A stretch of 63,976 bases of DNA from Acidobacteriota bacterium (GCA_021778845.1 JAJYBU010000022.1:1-63976); one strand, 5' to 3'. Counted from the stretch's first letter, positions 1 through 9,130 are shown. Numbers and translations are program-made. The notes: generated by a model not told the origin, from the sequence alone.

Positions 1-190
1 CGCTCCAGACAACGTCAGCTAGCCTATAAAACGAACTTACAGAGCCAATTCAAACGAAATCTCGTCACCGAACCATGCCGCAACTCAGCAAAACTGCGCC
101 TGTGGCCTCTTCTTCAACAAGCTCTTAAAAAGGGGATTTGAGCCGATTCTCGATGCGGTGCAGCGAGCCGGTGCGAGCAAACTGCGCGCC

Positions 191-235
191 TCTCTGCTAC
201 GCCAAACGATAAGGCCGTTTGACGTAGCGGAGAGA
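191..235. repeat. Long imperfect inverted repeat (hairpin) 3' of the acyl-CoA dehydrogenase gene
   Basis: The left arm (191-208) and right arm (216-235) can pair over about 17 bp, with one mismatch (202/222), a two-base bulge (229-230) and a 7-base loop. It lies beyond the 3' end of the leftward acyl-CoA dehydrogenase gene. There is no T-run after either arm, so an intrinsic terminator is possible but not typical. The rest of positions 1-272 shows no gene that I can support. Confidence 0.5.
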
Positions 236-272
236 TGACAAATCGTGGTTGTAAACCTGCGGGGAAGATAGC

Positions 273-1448
273 CTAGCTTTGGAGAACCTGCTTGGCGATG
301 GTGGCTAGCTGCATATTGGAGGTGCCTTCGTAAATGGTGCCGATCTTTGCGTCACGGTAGAGCTTTTCTACGGGGTAATCTTTGACGAAGCCGTAGCCTC
401 CGAAGATCTCTACGGCTTTGCTGGCGACGCGCTCGGCTACCTGCGAGACAAAGTATTTGGTCATAGCGGCTTCTTTGAGGAAGGGAAGGCCTGCGAGCTT
501 TCTGCGGGCGGTGTTGTAGACCATCAGGCGGCTTGCTTCGATGTCGGTGGCCATCTCAGCGAGGGCGAATTGCACCGCCTGGAACTCGGCGATGGGCCTG
601 CCGAACTGGCGGCGCTCCTGGCTGTACTTGACGGCGTGGGTCCAGGCGCCGGTGGCGAGGCCGAGGAGTTGCGCTGCGATGCCGATGCGGCCTTCGTTGA
701 GGGTCTCGATGGCGATCTTGTAGCCTTTGCCGACCTCGCCGAGGATGTTGGCGGCGGGGACGCGGCAGTCGTCGAAGAGAAGCTCGCAGGTGGAGGAGGC
801 GCGGATGCCGAGCTTGTCTTCTTTCTTGCCGACGGTAAAACCTGGAGTGTCGCGTTCGACGAGGAAGGCCGTGATGCCCTTGTAGCCTGCTGCAGGGTCG
901 ATGGTGGTGAAGACGATGAAGAGACCAGCTTCGGCGGCATTGGAGATCCAGAGCTTGCGGCCGTTCAGGATGTAGTCGCTGCCGTCGGGACGCGCGGTGG
1001 TTGTGAGTGCGAAGGCGTCGGAACCGGAGCTGGCCTCCGAGAGGGCGTAGGAGCAGACGGTGTCGGTGGCCATGCGCGGGAGGTAGTGCTGCTTCTGCGC
1101 TTCGTTTCCCCAGCGCAGGACGGCATTGACCGTGAGGGTGTTCTGGACATCGACCAGGACGCCAATGGCGGGATCGATCGCGGAGATCTCCTCGACGGCG
1201 AGGATGGAGCTGAAGAAGGAGCCGCCGACGCCGCCGTATTCAACGGGGATTTCGATGCCCATTAAGCCGAGGTCGAAGAGTTGCGCGATGAGGCTGGGCT
1301 TCATCTTCTGAGCTTCATCCATCTCGCGGACCAGCGGTGCGATCTCCTTGCGCGCGAACCTGCGGACGGTTTCCTGCAGGATTTGCTCCTCGGGTGTGAG
1401 AGTGGAGAGAGGCGTCGGGAGGGACATTTCAGCGGCTTGTGCGTTCAT
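273..1448 (-). CDS. Acyl-CoA dehydrogenase
   Basis: This 391-residue protein has the usual length and order of the acyl-CoA dehydrogenase family: an N-terminal helical domain, a middle beta domain with the FAD-contacting 'YALSEASSGSDA' stretch (about residues 134-145), and a C-terminal helical domain with 'FGGYGFVKDYPVEK'. The probable catalytic base is Glu374 in 'IYEGTSNMQ', the position used by short/medium/branched-chain enzymes. It oxidises an acyl-CoA to the trans-2-enoyl-CoA and passes electrons to ETF. Chain-length preference cannot be read from sequence. It is divergent from etfB-etfA across about 135 bp, which fits ETF being its electron acceptor. The start is an ATG at 1448; a second Met at residue 8 is also possible. 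Confidence 0.93.
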   Translation of the reverse strand: MNAQAAEMSLPTPLSTLTPEEQILQETVRRFARKEIAPLVREMDEAQKMKPSLIAQLFDLGLMGIEIPVEYGGVGGSFFSSILAVEEISAIDPAIGVLVDVQNTLTVNAVLRWGNEAQKQHYLPRMATDTVCSYALSEASSGSDAFALTTTARPDGSDYILNGRKLWISNAAEAGLFIVFTTIDPAAGYKGITAFLVERDTPGFTVGKKEDKLGIRASSTCELLFDDCRVPAANILGEVGKGYKIAIETLNEGRIGIAAQLLGLATGAWTHAVKYSQERRQFGRPIAEFQAVQFALAEMATDIEASRLMVYNTARRKLAGLPFLKEAAMTKYFVSQVAERVASKAVEIFGGYGFVKDYPVEKLYRDAKIGTIYEGTSNMQLATIAKQVLQS

Positions 1449-1584
1449 AGGTAAAGATTCTCCGGAAAAGGGTTGCGTAGTTATTCTACCCGAGGGTAAA
1501 TTAACAGATCAGAAGTGTAGCGGGCAAATCATGGCGTTGCCATCCTAGTGGAGACAATGCGCAACAGGATAGGGCAGGAGTGGA

Positions 1585-2346
1585 ATGATGCGAATTTTGA
1601 CGTTGATTCGCCAGGTTCTCGACGCAGAAGAGAGCGTTAGAGTCCGGAATGGCGCGGTGGAGTTGGAAGGCAGCAAGCTGGTGATGGACACCATGGACGA
1701 GTATGGCGTGGAGGAGGCGCTGCGGCTACGGGAGCATGGTGCAGAGGCTGAGATTATTGCTGTCGCGGTGGGGACGGCGAGGGCCGAGGAGGCGCTGCGG
1801 ACGGCGCTGGCGATGGGTGCGGACCGCGGGATTCATGTGGTCACCGATGTGGCGCTGGATGTGATTGCGCTGAGCGCGGTGGTGGCGCAGATTGCAAAAA
1901 CGGAGCAGGCAGAGTTGATTTTTTGCGGTGGCCAGCAGGCGGATTGGGATAGCCAGGGACTGGGAGCGGCGACCGCTGAGCGGTTGCAATGGCCGCAGGC
2001 AACGTGGACCAGCGCGCTGGAGTTGAATGGCACGATGCTGGTAGGAAAGCATGAGGCCGATGAGGGGAGTGAGTCGTTCGAGGTGGCACTTCCGGCGGTG
2101 GTGACGACGCAGCAGGGGTTGAATGAGCCGCGCTATCCGACGCTGCCGAACATTATGAAGTCGAAGAAGAAGGAGATTCGCAAGGAGACGCTGGAGGGTT
2201 TTAGCGTTGCTCCGAAGCTGAAGATCAGCGGCGTGGAGATTCAGGTGAAGGAACGGTTGAAGAAGATTCTGGACGGTAAGGACGCGGCTGCGGCTGCTGC
2301 CCAGTTAGTGAAGATGTTGCGGGAAGAAGCAGGGGTGATTGGATGA
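1585..2346 (+). CDS. etfB: Electron transfer flavoprotein, beta subunit
   Basis: A 253-residue EtfB homologue, beginning '[18 protein letters not shown]' as is typical of the family, with the '[13 protein letters not shown]' and '[21 protein letters not shown]' stretches that mark the AMP-binding subunit. EtfAB is a soluble FAD/AMP heterodimer that accepts electrons from acyl-CoA dehydrogenases and passes them to a membrane oxidoreductase. The stop overlaps the etfA start by 4 bases (ATGA at 2343-2346), so the two subunits are probably translationally coupled. An aggagtgga stretch sits just before the ATG. Confidence 0.93.
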   Translation: MMRILTLIRQVLDAEESVRVRNGAVELEGSKLVMDTMDEYGVEEALRLREHGAEAEIIAVAVGTARAEEALRTALAMGADRGIHVVTDVALDVIALSAVVAQIAKTEQAELIFCGGQQADWDSQGLGAATAERLQWPQATWTSALELNGTMLVGKHEADEGSESFEVALPAVVTTQQGLNEPRYPTLPNIMKSKKKEIRKETLEGFSVAPKLKISGVEIQVKERLKKILDGKDAAAAAAQLVKMLREEAGVIG

Positions 2347-3293
2347 TTTTGATTGTTGCGGAACATGCGAACGGTTCGCTGAGCAAGAGTGCGTATGAGT
2401 TGGTGACGGCGGCACGCGGATTGCAGCGTGAGGGCGGGGTGACGGCGCTGGTGCTGGGGAGTGGTGTGGTCTCGGTGGCTGGTGCTGCCGCGTTGGTGGC
2501 TGACCAGGTGCTGGTTGCCGATACGCCGGAGATGGCGCAGTATGATGCGGAGATTTGGGCTGCGGCTGTGGCCCAGATTGCTACCGAGGGTGAGGCTGAG
2601 GTGGTGATGATTGCGGGCAGCCGCAGCGGGCGGGAGTATAGTCCGCGGGTTGCGGTGAAGCTGGATGCGCCGTTGCTGGAGGACGTGATCAGCTTGAAAG
2701 ATGAGGGAGGAGTGCTGCATGCGGAGCACTACACCTACCTGACGCGGGTTACGGAGCGAGTAGAGGCACAGGGAGCTGTGATTGTTGCGACGGTGAAACC
2801 GGGGGCGTTTGCTGCGGCTGTGCCGGGGAGTTCGGTGGCCGAGCAGTTCGATGTGGACCTGGAGTTGCCGAAGCGGCGGCTGGTGATCACCGGAAGCACC
2901 AAGGAGAAGACCGGGCGCATCGCATTGGGCGAGGCGGACATCGTGGTTGCGGGCGGACGCGGCGTTGGGAGTGCGGAGGGCTTCACGCAACTGGTGGAAG
3001 GGCTGGCGGATCCGCTGGGAGCGGCGATTGGAGCTACGCGCGCTGTGGTGGATGCAGGCTGGAGGCCGTATGCGGAACAGGTGGGGCAGACGGGGAAGAC
3101 TGTGCAACCGAAGGCCTATATTGCGGTCGGGATTTCAGGCGCTGTGCAGCATCTGTCCGGGATGAACAAGAGCAAATGTATTGTCGCGATCAATAAGGAT
3201 GCGGACGCGCCTATCTTCAAGATTGCGGATTACGGTATTGTGGGCGATGTGAAAGAGATTGTCCCTGCGGTGATTCAGGCGCTGCGCAAGTAA
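2343..3293 (+). CDS. etfA: Electron transfer flavoprotein, alpha subunit
   Basis: A 316-residue EtfA homologue. The C-terminal half carries the FAD-binding region: '[14 protein letters not shown]' (about 200-213), '[14 protein letters not shown]' (about 262-275) and '[20 protein letters not shown]' (about 284-303). The N-terminal domain is the usual Rossmann-like part. It follows etfB with an ATGA overlap and precedes the membrane Fe-S protein by 36 bp, so acyl-CoA oxidation, ETF and quinone reduction are encoded together. EtfA types involved in electron bifurcation also exist; nothing here (no adjacent bifurcating dehydrogenase) suggests that. Confidence 0.93.
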   Translation: MILIVAEHANGSLSKSAYELVTAARGLQREGGVTALVLGSGVVSVAGAAALVADQVLVADTPEMAQYDAEIWAAAVAQIATEGEAEVVMIAGSRSGREYSPRVAVKLDAPLLEDVISLKDEGGVLHAEHYTYLTRVTERVEAQGAVIVATVKPGAFAAAVPGSSVAEQFDVDLELPKRRLVITGSTKEKTGRIALGEADIVVAGGRGVGSAEGFTQLVEGLADPLGAAIGATRAVVDAGWRPYAEQVGQTGKTVQPKAYIAVGISGAVQHLSGMNKSKCIVAINKDADAPIFKIADYGIVGDVKEIVPAVIQALRK

Positions 3294-3329
3294 GCGCTGG
3301 GCCGTAAGAGCCTGGCGAGAGATGTATGG

Positions 3330-5768
3330 GTGAGTTCGATGCTTCCATTCGCGCAGAAGATTGCCTTTGTGGTGTTCGCGGTTGTTACGGGGTTGATGGG
3401 GCTCTGGGGATTCTACCGGCTGTATCGGCGGATTGCAGCCGGGCGTGCGGATGCGGATGCGCGGTGGGATCGGCTGGCTGCGCGGACCTGGTATGCGCTG
3501 ACAACGACGCTGCTGCAGAACCGGACGTTTCGCAAGCGGCCAGTGGTCAGCTTCTTTCACTCGTTAATTTTTTATGGCTTCAGCTTCTACATCCTGGTGA
3601 ATTGCATTGATGCGCTGGAGGGATTTTTCCCGGTTTCGATCTCGTCCGCGAATTTGGCGGGGGCGAGCTATAACCTGCTGGCGGACGTCTTCAGCACGCT
3701 GGTAATGGTGGGTGTGATTGCACTGGTGCTGCGGAGATTTTTGCTGCCAAGCGGGCGCGATTTTCGGTTCAATGAACGGACGATGCTGCATGAGGATGTG
3801 CGGCGGCGATATATCACTCGGGATTCGCTGATTGTTTCGGGGTTCATCCTGTTCCATGTGGGGAGCCGGGCGGTGGGAGCGGGCGCGAAGCTCGCGATGG
3901 AGGGGTCGGACCGGTTTCAGCCGTTTGCTACGCTGCTCTCACATGCGTTTACACCTGCGAACGCGGAGGCGTGGCGCGTGTTTGGGTATTGGGGTGCACT
4001 GGGGAGCGTGCTGCTGTTCCTGATGTACTTTCCGTATACGAAGCATGTACATCTGATGATGGCGCCGGTGAAGTACATGGTGGCGCGGGAGGCTTCGTCG
4101 GGGGTGCTGCCTGCGCTGGAGGTGAATCTCGAAACCGAGGAGCCGAAGCTCGGGGCGAAGCGGCTGGAGGATCTGGGGTGGCCTCGGCTGCTGGATGCGT
4201 ATGCATGTATCCAATGCAACCGGTGCCAGGATGTTTGTCCGGCGGCAGCTACGGGAAAGGCGCTGAGCCCGGCGGCGCTGGAGATCAACAAGCGGATGGA
4301 GTTGAACTCGCTGGCGCGGAGTGGGGCGGGATTTGAGGAGGGCAAGGAGAGTCCGAGGCCGCTGCTGGGGTTTGCGCTGCCGGCGGAGGCCGCATGGGCT
4401 TGCACGACGTGCGGTGCCTGCATGGAGGTCTGTCCAACGCAGAATGAGCAGATGCTGGACATTATCGACATCCGGCGGCACCAGGTGATGATCGAGGGCG
4501 AGTTTCCGACGCAGTTGCAGACGGCGTTTCGGGGGATGGAGCGGGCGAATAATCCGTGGGGGATCAATCACGATCAACGTATGGCGTGGGCCGAGGGACT
4601 GGTGGTGCCGACGGTGGAGGAGAATCCTGCGCCGGATGTTTTGTACTGGGTGGGGTGCGCGGCAAGTTATGATCCGCAGTCGCAGAAGACCGCGCGGGCG
4701 TTTGTGCAGTTGCTGACGCGCGCGGGAGTGAACTTTGCGGTGCTGGGTAAACAGGAGCGATGCACGGGCGACAGCGCGCGGCGGGCAGGGAACGAGTATC
4801 TGTATCGGCAACTGGCGGACCAGAATGTGGCGACGCTGACGGCGGTGCGACCGAAGCTGATTGTGGCGACTTGTCCACACTGCATGAATACGATTGGCAA
4901 GGAATACAAGCAGATCGGCGGGGACTTCACGGTCGTGCACCATACGGAGTACCTAGAGTCGCTGGTGGCGGAGGGACGGCTGGTGGTGGAGGCGAGCGCG
5001 TCGGCGGTGACATACCATGACCCGTGTTACCTGGGACGGCATGGCGGGGTGTATGACGCGCCGCGCAATGTGCTCCGCGTGCTGACGAATGATTTTGTGG
5101 AGTTGGAGAGGAAGAGAGAGAACTCGTTCTGCTGTGGCGCGGGTGGTGGGCAGTTTTGGAAGGAAGAAGAGGCGGGGGCGGAGCGGATCTCGGATAACCG
5201 CTATCGCGAGGCGGAACAGAGGCTGGATGGGCATGGAGAGGGGACGGTACTGGCCGTGGGGTGCCCGTTCTGCAAGAGCATGCTGGAGAGCACGCCGGGC
5301 AAAGGCGATGCTGGCAGGATTGCCGTGAAGGATGTGGCCGAGTTGCTGCTGGAGAGCGTGCTGCGGCGTGCGGGCGAGACGGTGGCGCAGGCTTCGGCGG
5401 TGCAGGCTCCGGCTGCGCAGGCGGAGATTGCGGCTGAGGCTAAGGCGGTGCCTCCTGTGAGTGTCGCGGTGGAAGAGGTTGTGGTGCCGCAGATTGCGGC
5501 CAGTGCTGCGCCCGCTGTGGCGGAGGCTCCGTCGGCTGCGCCGGTTGTGAGCACCCGGAAGAAGTGGGCTCCGAAGGCTGCTGCGGCTAGTGTGCTGCCT
5601 GTGGAGCAGACGGCCGCGGTGGATGCCGCGCAGGTAGCAGAGGTGGAGAAGCCTGAGGCGGCTGATGTGACCCCTCCGGCTGTTCTTCCGAACGAGGCCA
5701 AGCTCGTTGCCGAACGCAAGAAGTGGGAGCCCAAACGGAGCGGGAAGCCTCCGACGGCTGGTGAATAG
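3330..5768 (+). CDS. Membrane-bound (Fe-S)/CCG-domain oxidoreductase, probable ETF:quinone electron-transfer protein
   Basis: An 812-residue protein in the HdrD/GlpC-like group. The N-terminal 250 residues hold several membrane helices resembling a NarI-type cytochrome b subunit. Two ferredoxin motifs follow: C293-x2-C296-x2-C299-x3-C303 and C358-x2-C361-x2-C364-x3-C368. Two CCG-type modules come next (for example C443, C478, C515/C518, then 'HDPCYLGRHGG', 'FCCGAGGG' and 'GCPFCKS'). Its place after etfBA makes it the likely membrane acceptor of ETF electrons, as proposed for DUF224/EMO proteins in other bacteria. The last roughly 130 residues are an Ala/Val/Pro-rich tail with two 'RKKW[A/E]PK' motifs. 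I used the GTG at 3330; an ATG at 3339 is an alternative. Confidence 0.85.
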   Translation: MSSMLPFAQKIAFVVFAVVTGLMGLWGFYRLYRRIAAGRADADARWDRLAARTWYALTTTLLQNRTFRKRPVVSFFHSLIFYGFSFYILVNCIDALEGFFPVSISSANLAGASYNLLADVFSTLVMVGVIALVLRRFLLPSGRDFRFNERTMLHEDVRRRYITRDSLIVSGFILFHVGSRAVGAGAKLAMEGSDRFQPFATLLSHAFTPANAEAWRVFGYWGALGSVLLFLMYFPYTKHVHLMMAPVKYMVAREASSGVLPALEVNLETEEPKLGAKRLEDLGWPRLLDAYACIQCNRCQDVCPAAATGKALSPAALEINKRMELNSLARSGAGFEEGKESPRPLLGFALPAEAAWACTTCGACMEVCPTQNEQMLDIIDIRRHQVMIEGEFPTQLQTAFRGMERANNPWGINHDQRMAWAEGLVVPTVEENPAPDVLYWVGCAASYDPQSQKTARAFVQLLTRAGVNFAVLGKQERCTGDSARRAGNEYLYRQLADQNVATLTAVRPKLIVATCPHCMNTIGKEYKQIGGDFTVVHHTEYLESLVAEGRLVVEASASAVTYHDPCYLGRHGGVYDAPRNVLRVLTNDFVELERKRENSFCCGAGGGQFWKEEEAGAERISDNRYREAEQRLDGHGEGTVLAVGCPFCKSMLESTPGKGDAGRIAVKDVAELLLESVLRRAGETVAQASAVQAPAAQAEIAAEAKAVPPVSVAVEEVVVPQIAASAAPAVAEAPSAAPVVSTRKKWAPKAAAASVLPVEQTAAVDAAQVAEVEKPEAADVTPPAVLPNEAKLVAERKKWEPKRSGKPPTAGE

Positions 5769-6035
5769 CGTTGAGCGGTGGAATTTATGGCTTGCGTTCG
5801 GATTGATAATGTTATGGAGTAGCAATAATTACAATGACTTGTGGCTGTTTATTAATGTTGTAGTTGCAGTGAGATTCGGGCGCAGGCGGAATCGAGTTGG
5901 GCTGTGTACCAGTTGATTAAGAGTGGCGATGGAAGGTGGTGGGCTGAACAAAAGCCTTGTCGGCCTGTGGAAAAGCAGGTACAACAGGGGGTGCACGGGT
6001 AATTCCGGAAGATTCACCCAGGATTGGAGACGTTC

Positions 6036-6296
6036 ATGGCAGCAGGAACAACGCAAGGACAGTTGGCGCTCCGCGAGGTGATGGATATTCGTCAGGCGTC
6101 GGATTACCTGGGGATCAGCGGGGATACGCTTTACCGGTATGCGTCGGAGGGGTTTGTGCCTGCGTTCAAGCTGGGGAACCGGTGGCGGTTTCGGAAGAGC
6201 CTGCTGGACAACTGGATGGATGCGAAGAGTGGAGTGACGACTACAGGGCCGGTGGTGGTGGCCGGAAAGAAGAAGCCGGTGGGCAGCGCTCGGTAG
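6036..6296 (+). CDS. Small helix-turn-helix (MerR/excisionase-like) DNA-binding protein
   Basis: An 86-residue protein whose core, 'DIRQASDYLGISGDTLYRYA' followed by 'VPAFKLGNRWRFRKSLLDNW', is the excisionase/MerR-like winged-helix fold annotated as 'helix-turn-helix domain'. It should bind DNA; its target is unknown. Start: GGAGA at 6026-6030 lies 5 bases before the ATG at 6036, so I prefer it to an in-frame TTG at 6024. The C-terminal tail is basic and Gly/Val-rich. No integrase or phage gene is nearby, so a phage excisionase role is not supported. The upstream 255 bp (5769-6023) is AT-richer than its surroundings and probably contains the promoter. Confidence 0.8.
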   Translation: MAAGTTQGQLALREVMDIRQASDYLGISGDTLYRYASEGFVPAFKLGNRWRFRKSLLDNWMDAKSGVTTTGPVVVAGKKKPVGSAR

Positions 6297-6397
6297 GGCA
6301 GGAGGTTCGAACCGGTAGATGTTCCTCGGTCCGCAGAGAAAGCGAGCGATTCGAGTTGTTGGTGAGGGCTGCGCTTTGGTGCGCGGCCATTTTTTGT

Positions 6398-7288
6398 TTA
6401 AGCGCGGACAAGGGTGATGTGGGCTAGTTCGGCGGGACAGTTGAGGCGGAAGGGAACGCCGACGGTGCCGATGCCGCGATTGACGTAGAGTTGCATGTGG
6501 TCGAAGTGGAAGAGGCCTTCGACGTACTTCTGGCCCATGGTGGGGAGGATGAGCGGGCCAATGTAGGGAAGGCGAATCTGGCCGCCGTGGGTGTGACCGG
6601 AGAGCATGAGGTCGATGAGCGGGAATCGGGGGTGGAGGACGACCTGCTCGGCGTAGTCTGGTTCGTGGCACATGAAGATGACTGGGGCGTTGGGACGGGC
6701 TGGGATAGCGAAGTTGAGGTCGGGGATGCGGGTTCCGGCGTCGTTGGCGCCGCAGAGCCAGATGACGTCGGAGCCGCGCTCGATGGGGGTATAGCTGTCG
6801 ACGAGGATGGGGGTTCGGTGGGCTTCGAGGGGGCGGATAACGTGCTCGGCGCCGACGTTGACGTCGTGGTTGCCGAGGACGCCGAAGCGCTGGGGGGCTT
6901 TGAGGGTGGAGAGGATCTCGGCGGCGACGCCGGCGGCTCGCCAGGAGACTTCGAGGGAGAGCGGGCCGACGGTGACGAAGTCCCCGGTGATGAGGACGAG
7001 GTCGGGGGCAAGGGCGTTGACCTGGGCAACCATGCGCTCAAGAAACCAGGTCTCGGTGTACTCCTCGAGGTGAATGTCGCTCATCTGGACGATGCGGAAG
7101 CCCTGGAAGGCGTCAGGGAGATTGCGGATGGGGAGGGTGGTGGGAGTGATTTCGAACTCGTGGCGGGCGTGGGTCCCGGAATAAGTAGCCAGGCCGAGGC
7201 CGGCAGCGGCGGCTGCATAGCTGAGAAAGCCGCGACGCGTGACATGGTGCGACTGGGTGGGGCTGTTGGGGGGAAGACCACGGTGCAT
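6398..7288 (-). CDS. Tat-exported metallophosphoesterase
   Basis: A 296-residue calcineurin-like phosphoesterase of the YaeI/YkuE type. The metal-binding motifs appear in order: 'MSDIHL' (about residue 70), 'ITGDFV', 'LGNHDV', 'CHEPDYA' and 'SGHTHGGQI'. The N-terminus 'VTRRGFLSYAAAAAGLGLA' (about 17-35) is a twin-arginine signal followed by a hydrophobic stretch, so the enzyme probably acts outside the cytoplasm, either anchored or periplasmic. Substrate unknown; related proteins hydrolyse phosphodiesters or lipid A precursors, but this cannot be decided here. Convergent with the HTH gene upstream. Confidence 0.88.
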   Translation of the reverse strand: MHRGLPPNSPTQSHHVTRRGFLSYAAAAAGLGLATYSGTHARHEFEITPTTLPIRNLPDAFQGFRIVQMSDIHLEEYTETWFLERMVAQVNALAPDLVLITGDFVTVGPLSLEVSWRAAGVAAEILSTLKAPQRFGVLGNHDVNVGAEHVIRPLEAHRTPILVDSYTPIERGSDVIWLCGANDAGTRIPDLNFAIPARPNAPVIFMCHEPDYAEQVVLHPRFPLIDLMLSGHTHGGQIRLPYIGPLILPTMGQKYVEGLFHFDHMQLYVNRGIGTVGVPFRLNCPAELAHITLVRA

Positions 7289-7376
7289 ACGTCATGATAC
7301 CGGGAGCGGGGAGCAGGGGGTAACGAGTAAGGCTTCAGGGTATGTGATGAGGGAAGGACAAAGGTAAAATGGGGAG

Positions 7377-8528
7377 ATGCGCGAAAAGGTACGGCGGAAG
7401 AGAGCGATGCGGTCTGTAGTGGCGGCCGGGGCGGAGGCCCTGGTGGTGACGCATGCGCCGGATGTGCGCTATCTGAGCGGGTTTACGGGGTCAAGCGGAG
7501 CTGTGGCGCTGGTGGGTGGACGGGCTGCGCTGTTTACCGATGGGAGGTATTCGACGCAGGCGAAGGCCGAGGCGGAGGGCGTGCGCGTGGTGATTGACCG
7601 GCGGGTGCCGGCGGTGCAGGCGGTGGAGTGGCTCGCTGCTGCCGGGGTGAAGAAGTGCGCATTTGACGCGGAGCAGACTACGGTGGTGGCGCTGGAGTCG
7701 ATGAAGAAGGCTGTACCGGGGACGCTGCGGCGGAGTTTTCTGGTGGCGACCGAGGGGTTGGTGGCGAGGCTTCGGCAGGTGAAGGACGAGGACGAGATTG
7801 AGAGGATGCGGCGGGCGGCGGCGCTGGGATGCGGGCTGTTCGATGCGGTGCTGCAGTATGTGGTGCCGGGCGCGACGGAGGCGGGGGTTGCGGCGCAGTT
7901 GGAGTTTATGGCGCGGCTGGCGGGAGCCGAGGCGATGAGCTTTGAGACGATCGTGGCCAGTGGAGAGCGATCGGCGCTGCCGCATGGGCGGGCGACGGAC
8001 GCGAAACTGCCGGCACAGGGCTTTGTGACGCTGGATTTTGGGGTGGTGCTGGAAGGGTATTGCTCGGACATGACAAGGACGGTGCACCTGGGGCGCGGGA
8101 ACGAGCGGGAGTGGGACGTGTATCATTCGGTGCTGGAAGCACAGCAGGCGGCGATTGCGGCTGTAGCGGCTGGAGTGCGCTGCGGCAAGGTCGATGAAGC
8201 GGCACGATCGGTGCTTCGCGGTGCTGGGCTGGAGAAGGAGTTTTCGCACTCGACCGGACACGGCGTTGGTTTGGAGATTCATGAGGGACCGAGGATTGCG
8301 GCGAAGCAGGAGCAGGTGCTGGAGCCGGGGATGGTGATAACGATTGAGCCGGGAGCGTATCTTTCTAGTGGTGCTGCGAGCGGGGTTCGGCGGCCAGGCT
8401 CTCGCGCCAGAGGGTCTGGGCCGGACGCGAATGCGTTCGGGGTTCGGATTGAGGATATGGTCTTGGTGACCGAGGGCGGCTGCGAGGTGTTGACGGCAGC
8501 CAGTCCGAAGGCCTGGATTGAGTTGTAA
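7377..8528 (+). CDS. M24-family aminopeptidase (Xaa-Pro peptidase type)
   Basis: A 383-residue 'pita-bread' metallopeptidase. The N-terminal creatinase-like domain contains 'VRYLSGFTGSSGAV', and the C-terminal catalytic domain contains the dimetal ligands: Asp in 'LDFGV', Asp in 'YCSDMTRTV', His in 'GHGVGLEIHEGP', Glu in 'ITIEPGAYL' and Glu in 'GVRIEDMV'. It should remove N-terminal residues before proline. Odd feature: between 'GAYL' and 'GVRIED', where the family normally has a short turn, there is an insertion of about 25 residues rich in Ser, Gly, Arg and Ala. It begins a rightward run with accB, accC and thiE. Confidence 0.88.
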   Translation: MREKVRRKRAMRSVVAAGAEALVVTHAPDVRYLSGFTGSSGAVALVGGRAALFTDGRYSTQAKAEAEGVRVVIDRRVPAVQAVEWLAAAGVKKCAFDAEQTTVVALESMKKAVPGTLRRSFLVATEGLVARLRQVKDEDEIERMRRAAALGCGLFDAVLQYVVPGATEAGVAAQLEFMARLAGAEAMSFETIVASGERSALPHGRATDAKLPAQGFVTLDFGVVLEGYCSDMTRTVHLGRGNEREWDVYHSVLEAQQAAIAAVAAGVRCGKVDEAARSVLRGAGLEKEFSHSTGHGVGLEIHEGPRIAAKQEQVLEPGMVITIEPGAYLSSGAASGVRRPGSRARGSGPDANAFGVRIEDMVLVTEGGCEVLTAASPKAWIEL

Positions 8529-8584
8529 TGTAGAGAATTTGTACGGCAGTGATTCGTAAAACGAACGTTTAGGAGTTGGAACGC

Positions 8585-9130
8585 ATGGCAGGGACGGAAG
8601 GTAAGGATTTGCGGGAGTTGAAGGAGTTGGTTGAGTTTTTGAAGGCCAACGGGATCGCCGAGTTCGAGATGGAGCGGCCGGATATGAAGGTCGCGCTGCG
8701 CTTTGCGGGAGAGGCTGTGGCGGCTGCGCCGGGAATCGACGCGGCACAGATGGCGGCGTTGCTGGCGGCGGCGAAGGGGACTGGTGCACCTGTGCCGGCG
8801 CCCGTTACGGCTGCCCCGGTCGCAGCGGCGGCGGCACCGTTGAGTATTGCCGCGGCTGCCGCGCCTGAGGCTCCTGCGGCCGATCCGTGGGCTGGGGCGC
8901 ATATTGTGAAATCTCCGATTGTGGGGACGTTCTACGATGCGGCTTCGCCAGATTCGCCGCCGTTTGTGCAGGTGGGTGATACGGTCGCGGTCGGGAAGGT
9001 GCTTTGTATCGTTGAGGCGATGAAGCTGATGAATGAGATTGAGAGCGATGCGGCTGGCAAGATCGTGCACATCTTCATGAAGCGCGAGCAGCCGGTGGAG
9101 TATGGACAACCGTTGTTTGCGATCAAGTAG
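8585..9130 (+). CDS. accB: Acetyl-CoA carboxylase biotin carboxyl carrier protein
   Basis: A 181-residue BCCP. The N-terminal part resembles AccB ('LRELKELVEFLKANGIAEFE'), then comes a long Ala/Pro-rich linker (about residues 55-100), then the biotinyl domain with 'CIVEAMKLMNEI'. The biotinylated lysine is Lys147 of the Met-Lys-Leu-Met site. It carries CO2 from biotin carboxylase to the carboxyltransferase in fatty-acid synthesis. Start: AGGAG at 8571-8575 fits the ATG at 8585 better than the in-frame TTG at 8576. accC follows 118 bp downstream; accA and accD are not in the window. Confidence 0.94.
   Translation: MAGTEGKDLRELKELVEFLKANGIAEFEMERPDMKVALRFAGEAVAAAPGIDAAQMAALLAAAKGTGAPVPAPVTAAPVAAAAAPLSIAAAAAPEAPAADPWAGAHIVKSPIVGTFYDAASPDSPPFVQVGDTVAVGKVLCIVEAMKLMNEIESDAAGKIVHIFMKREQPVEYGQPLFAIK

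Noticed and set aside
570..1265. Open frame of 231 codons on the plus strand opposite the acyl-CoA dehydrogenase
   Set aside because: Mirror frame of a GC-rich gene; the composition is Asp/Glu/Gly/Val-rich and no family is recognisable, while the minus strand has a full enzyme.
3939..4943. 334-codon minus-strand frame within the Fe-S protein gene
   Set aside because: Arg/His/Leu/Pro-rich composition typical of an antisense shadow; the plus strand carries ordered cysteine motifs.
6036..6296. Phage excisionase
   Set aside because: The fold is excisionase-like, but no integrase, attachment site or phage gene is nearby; a host DNA-binding protein is more likely.
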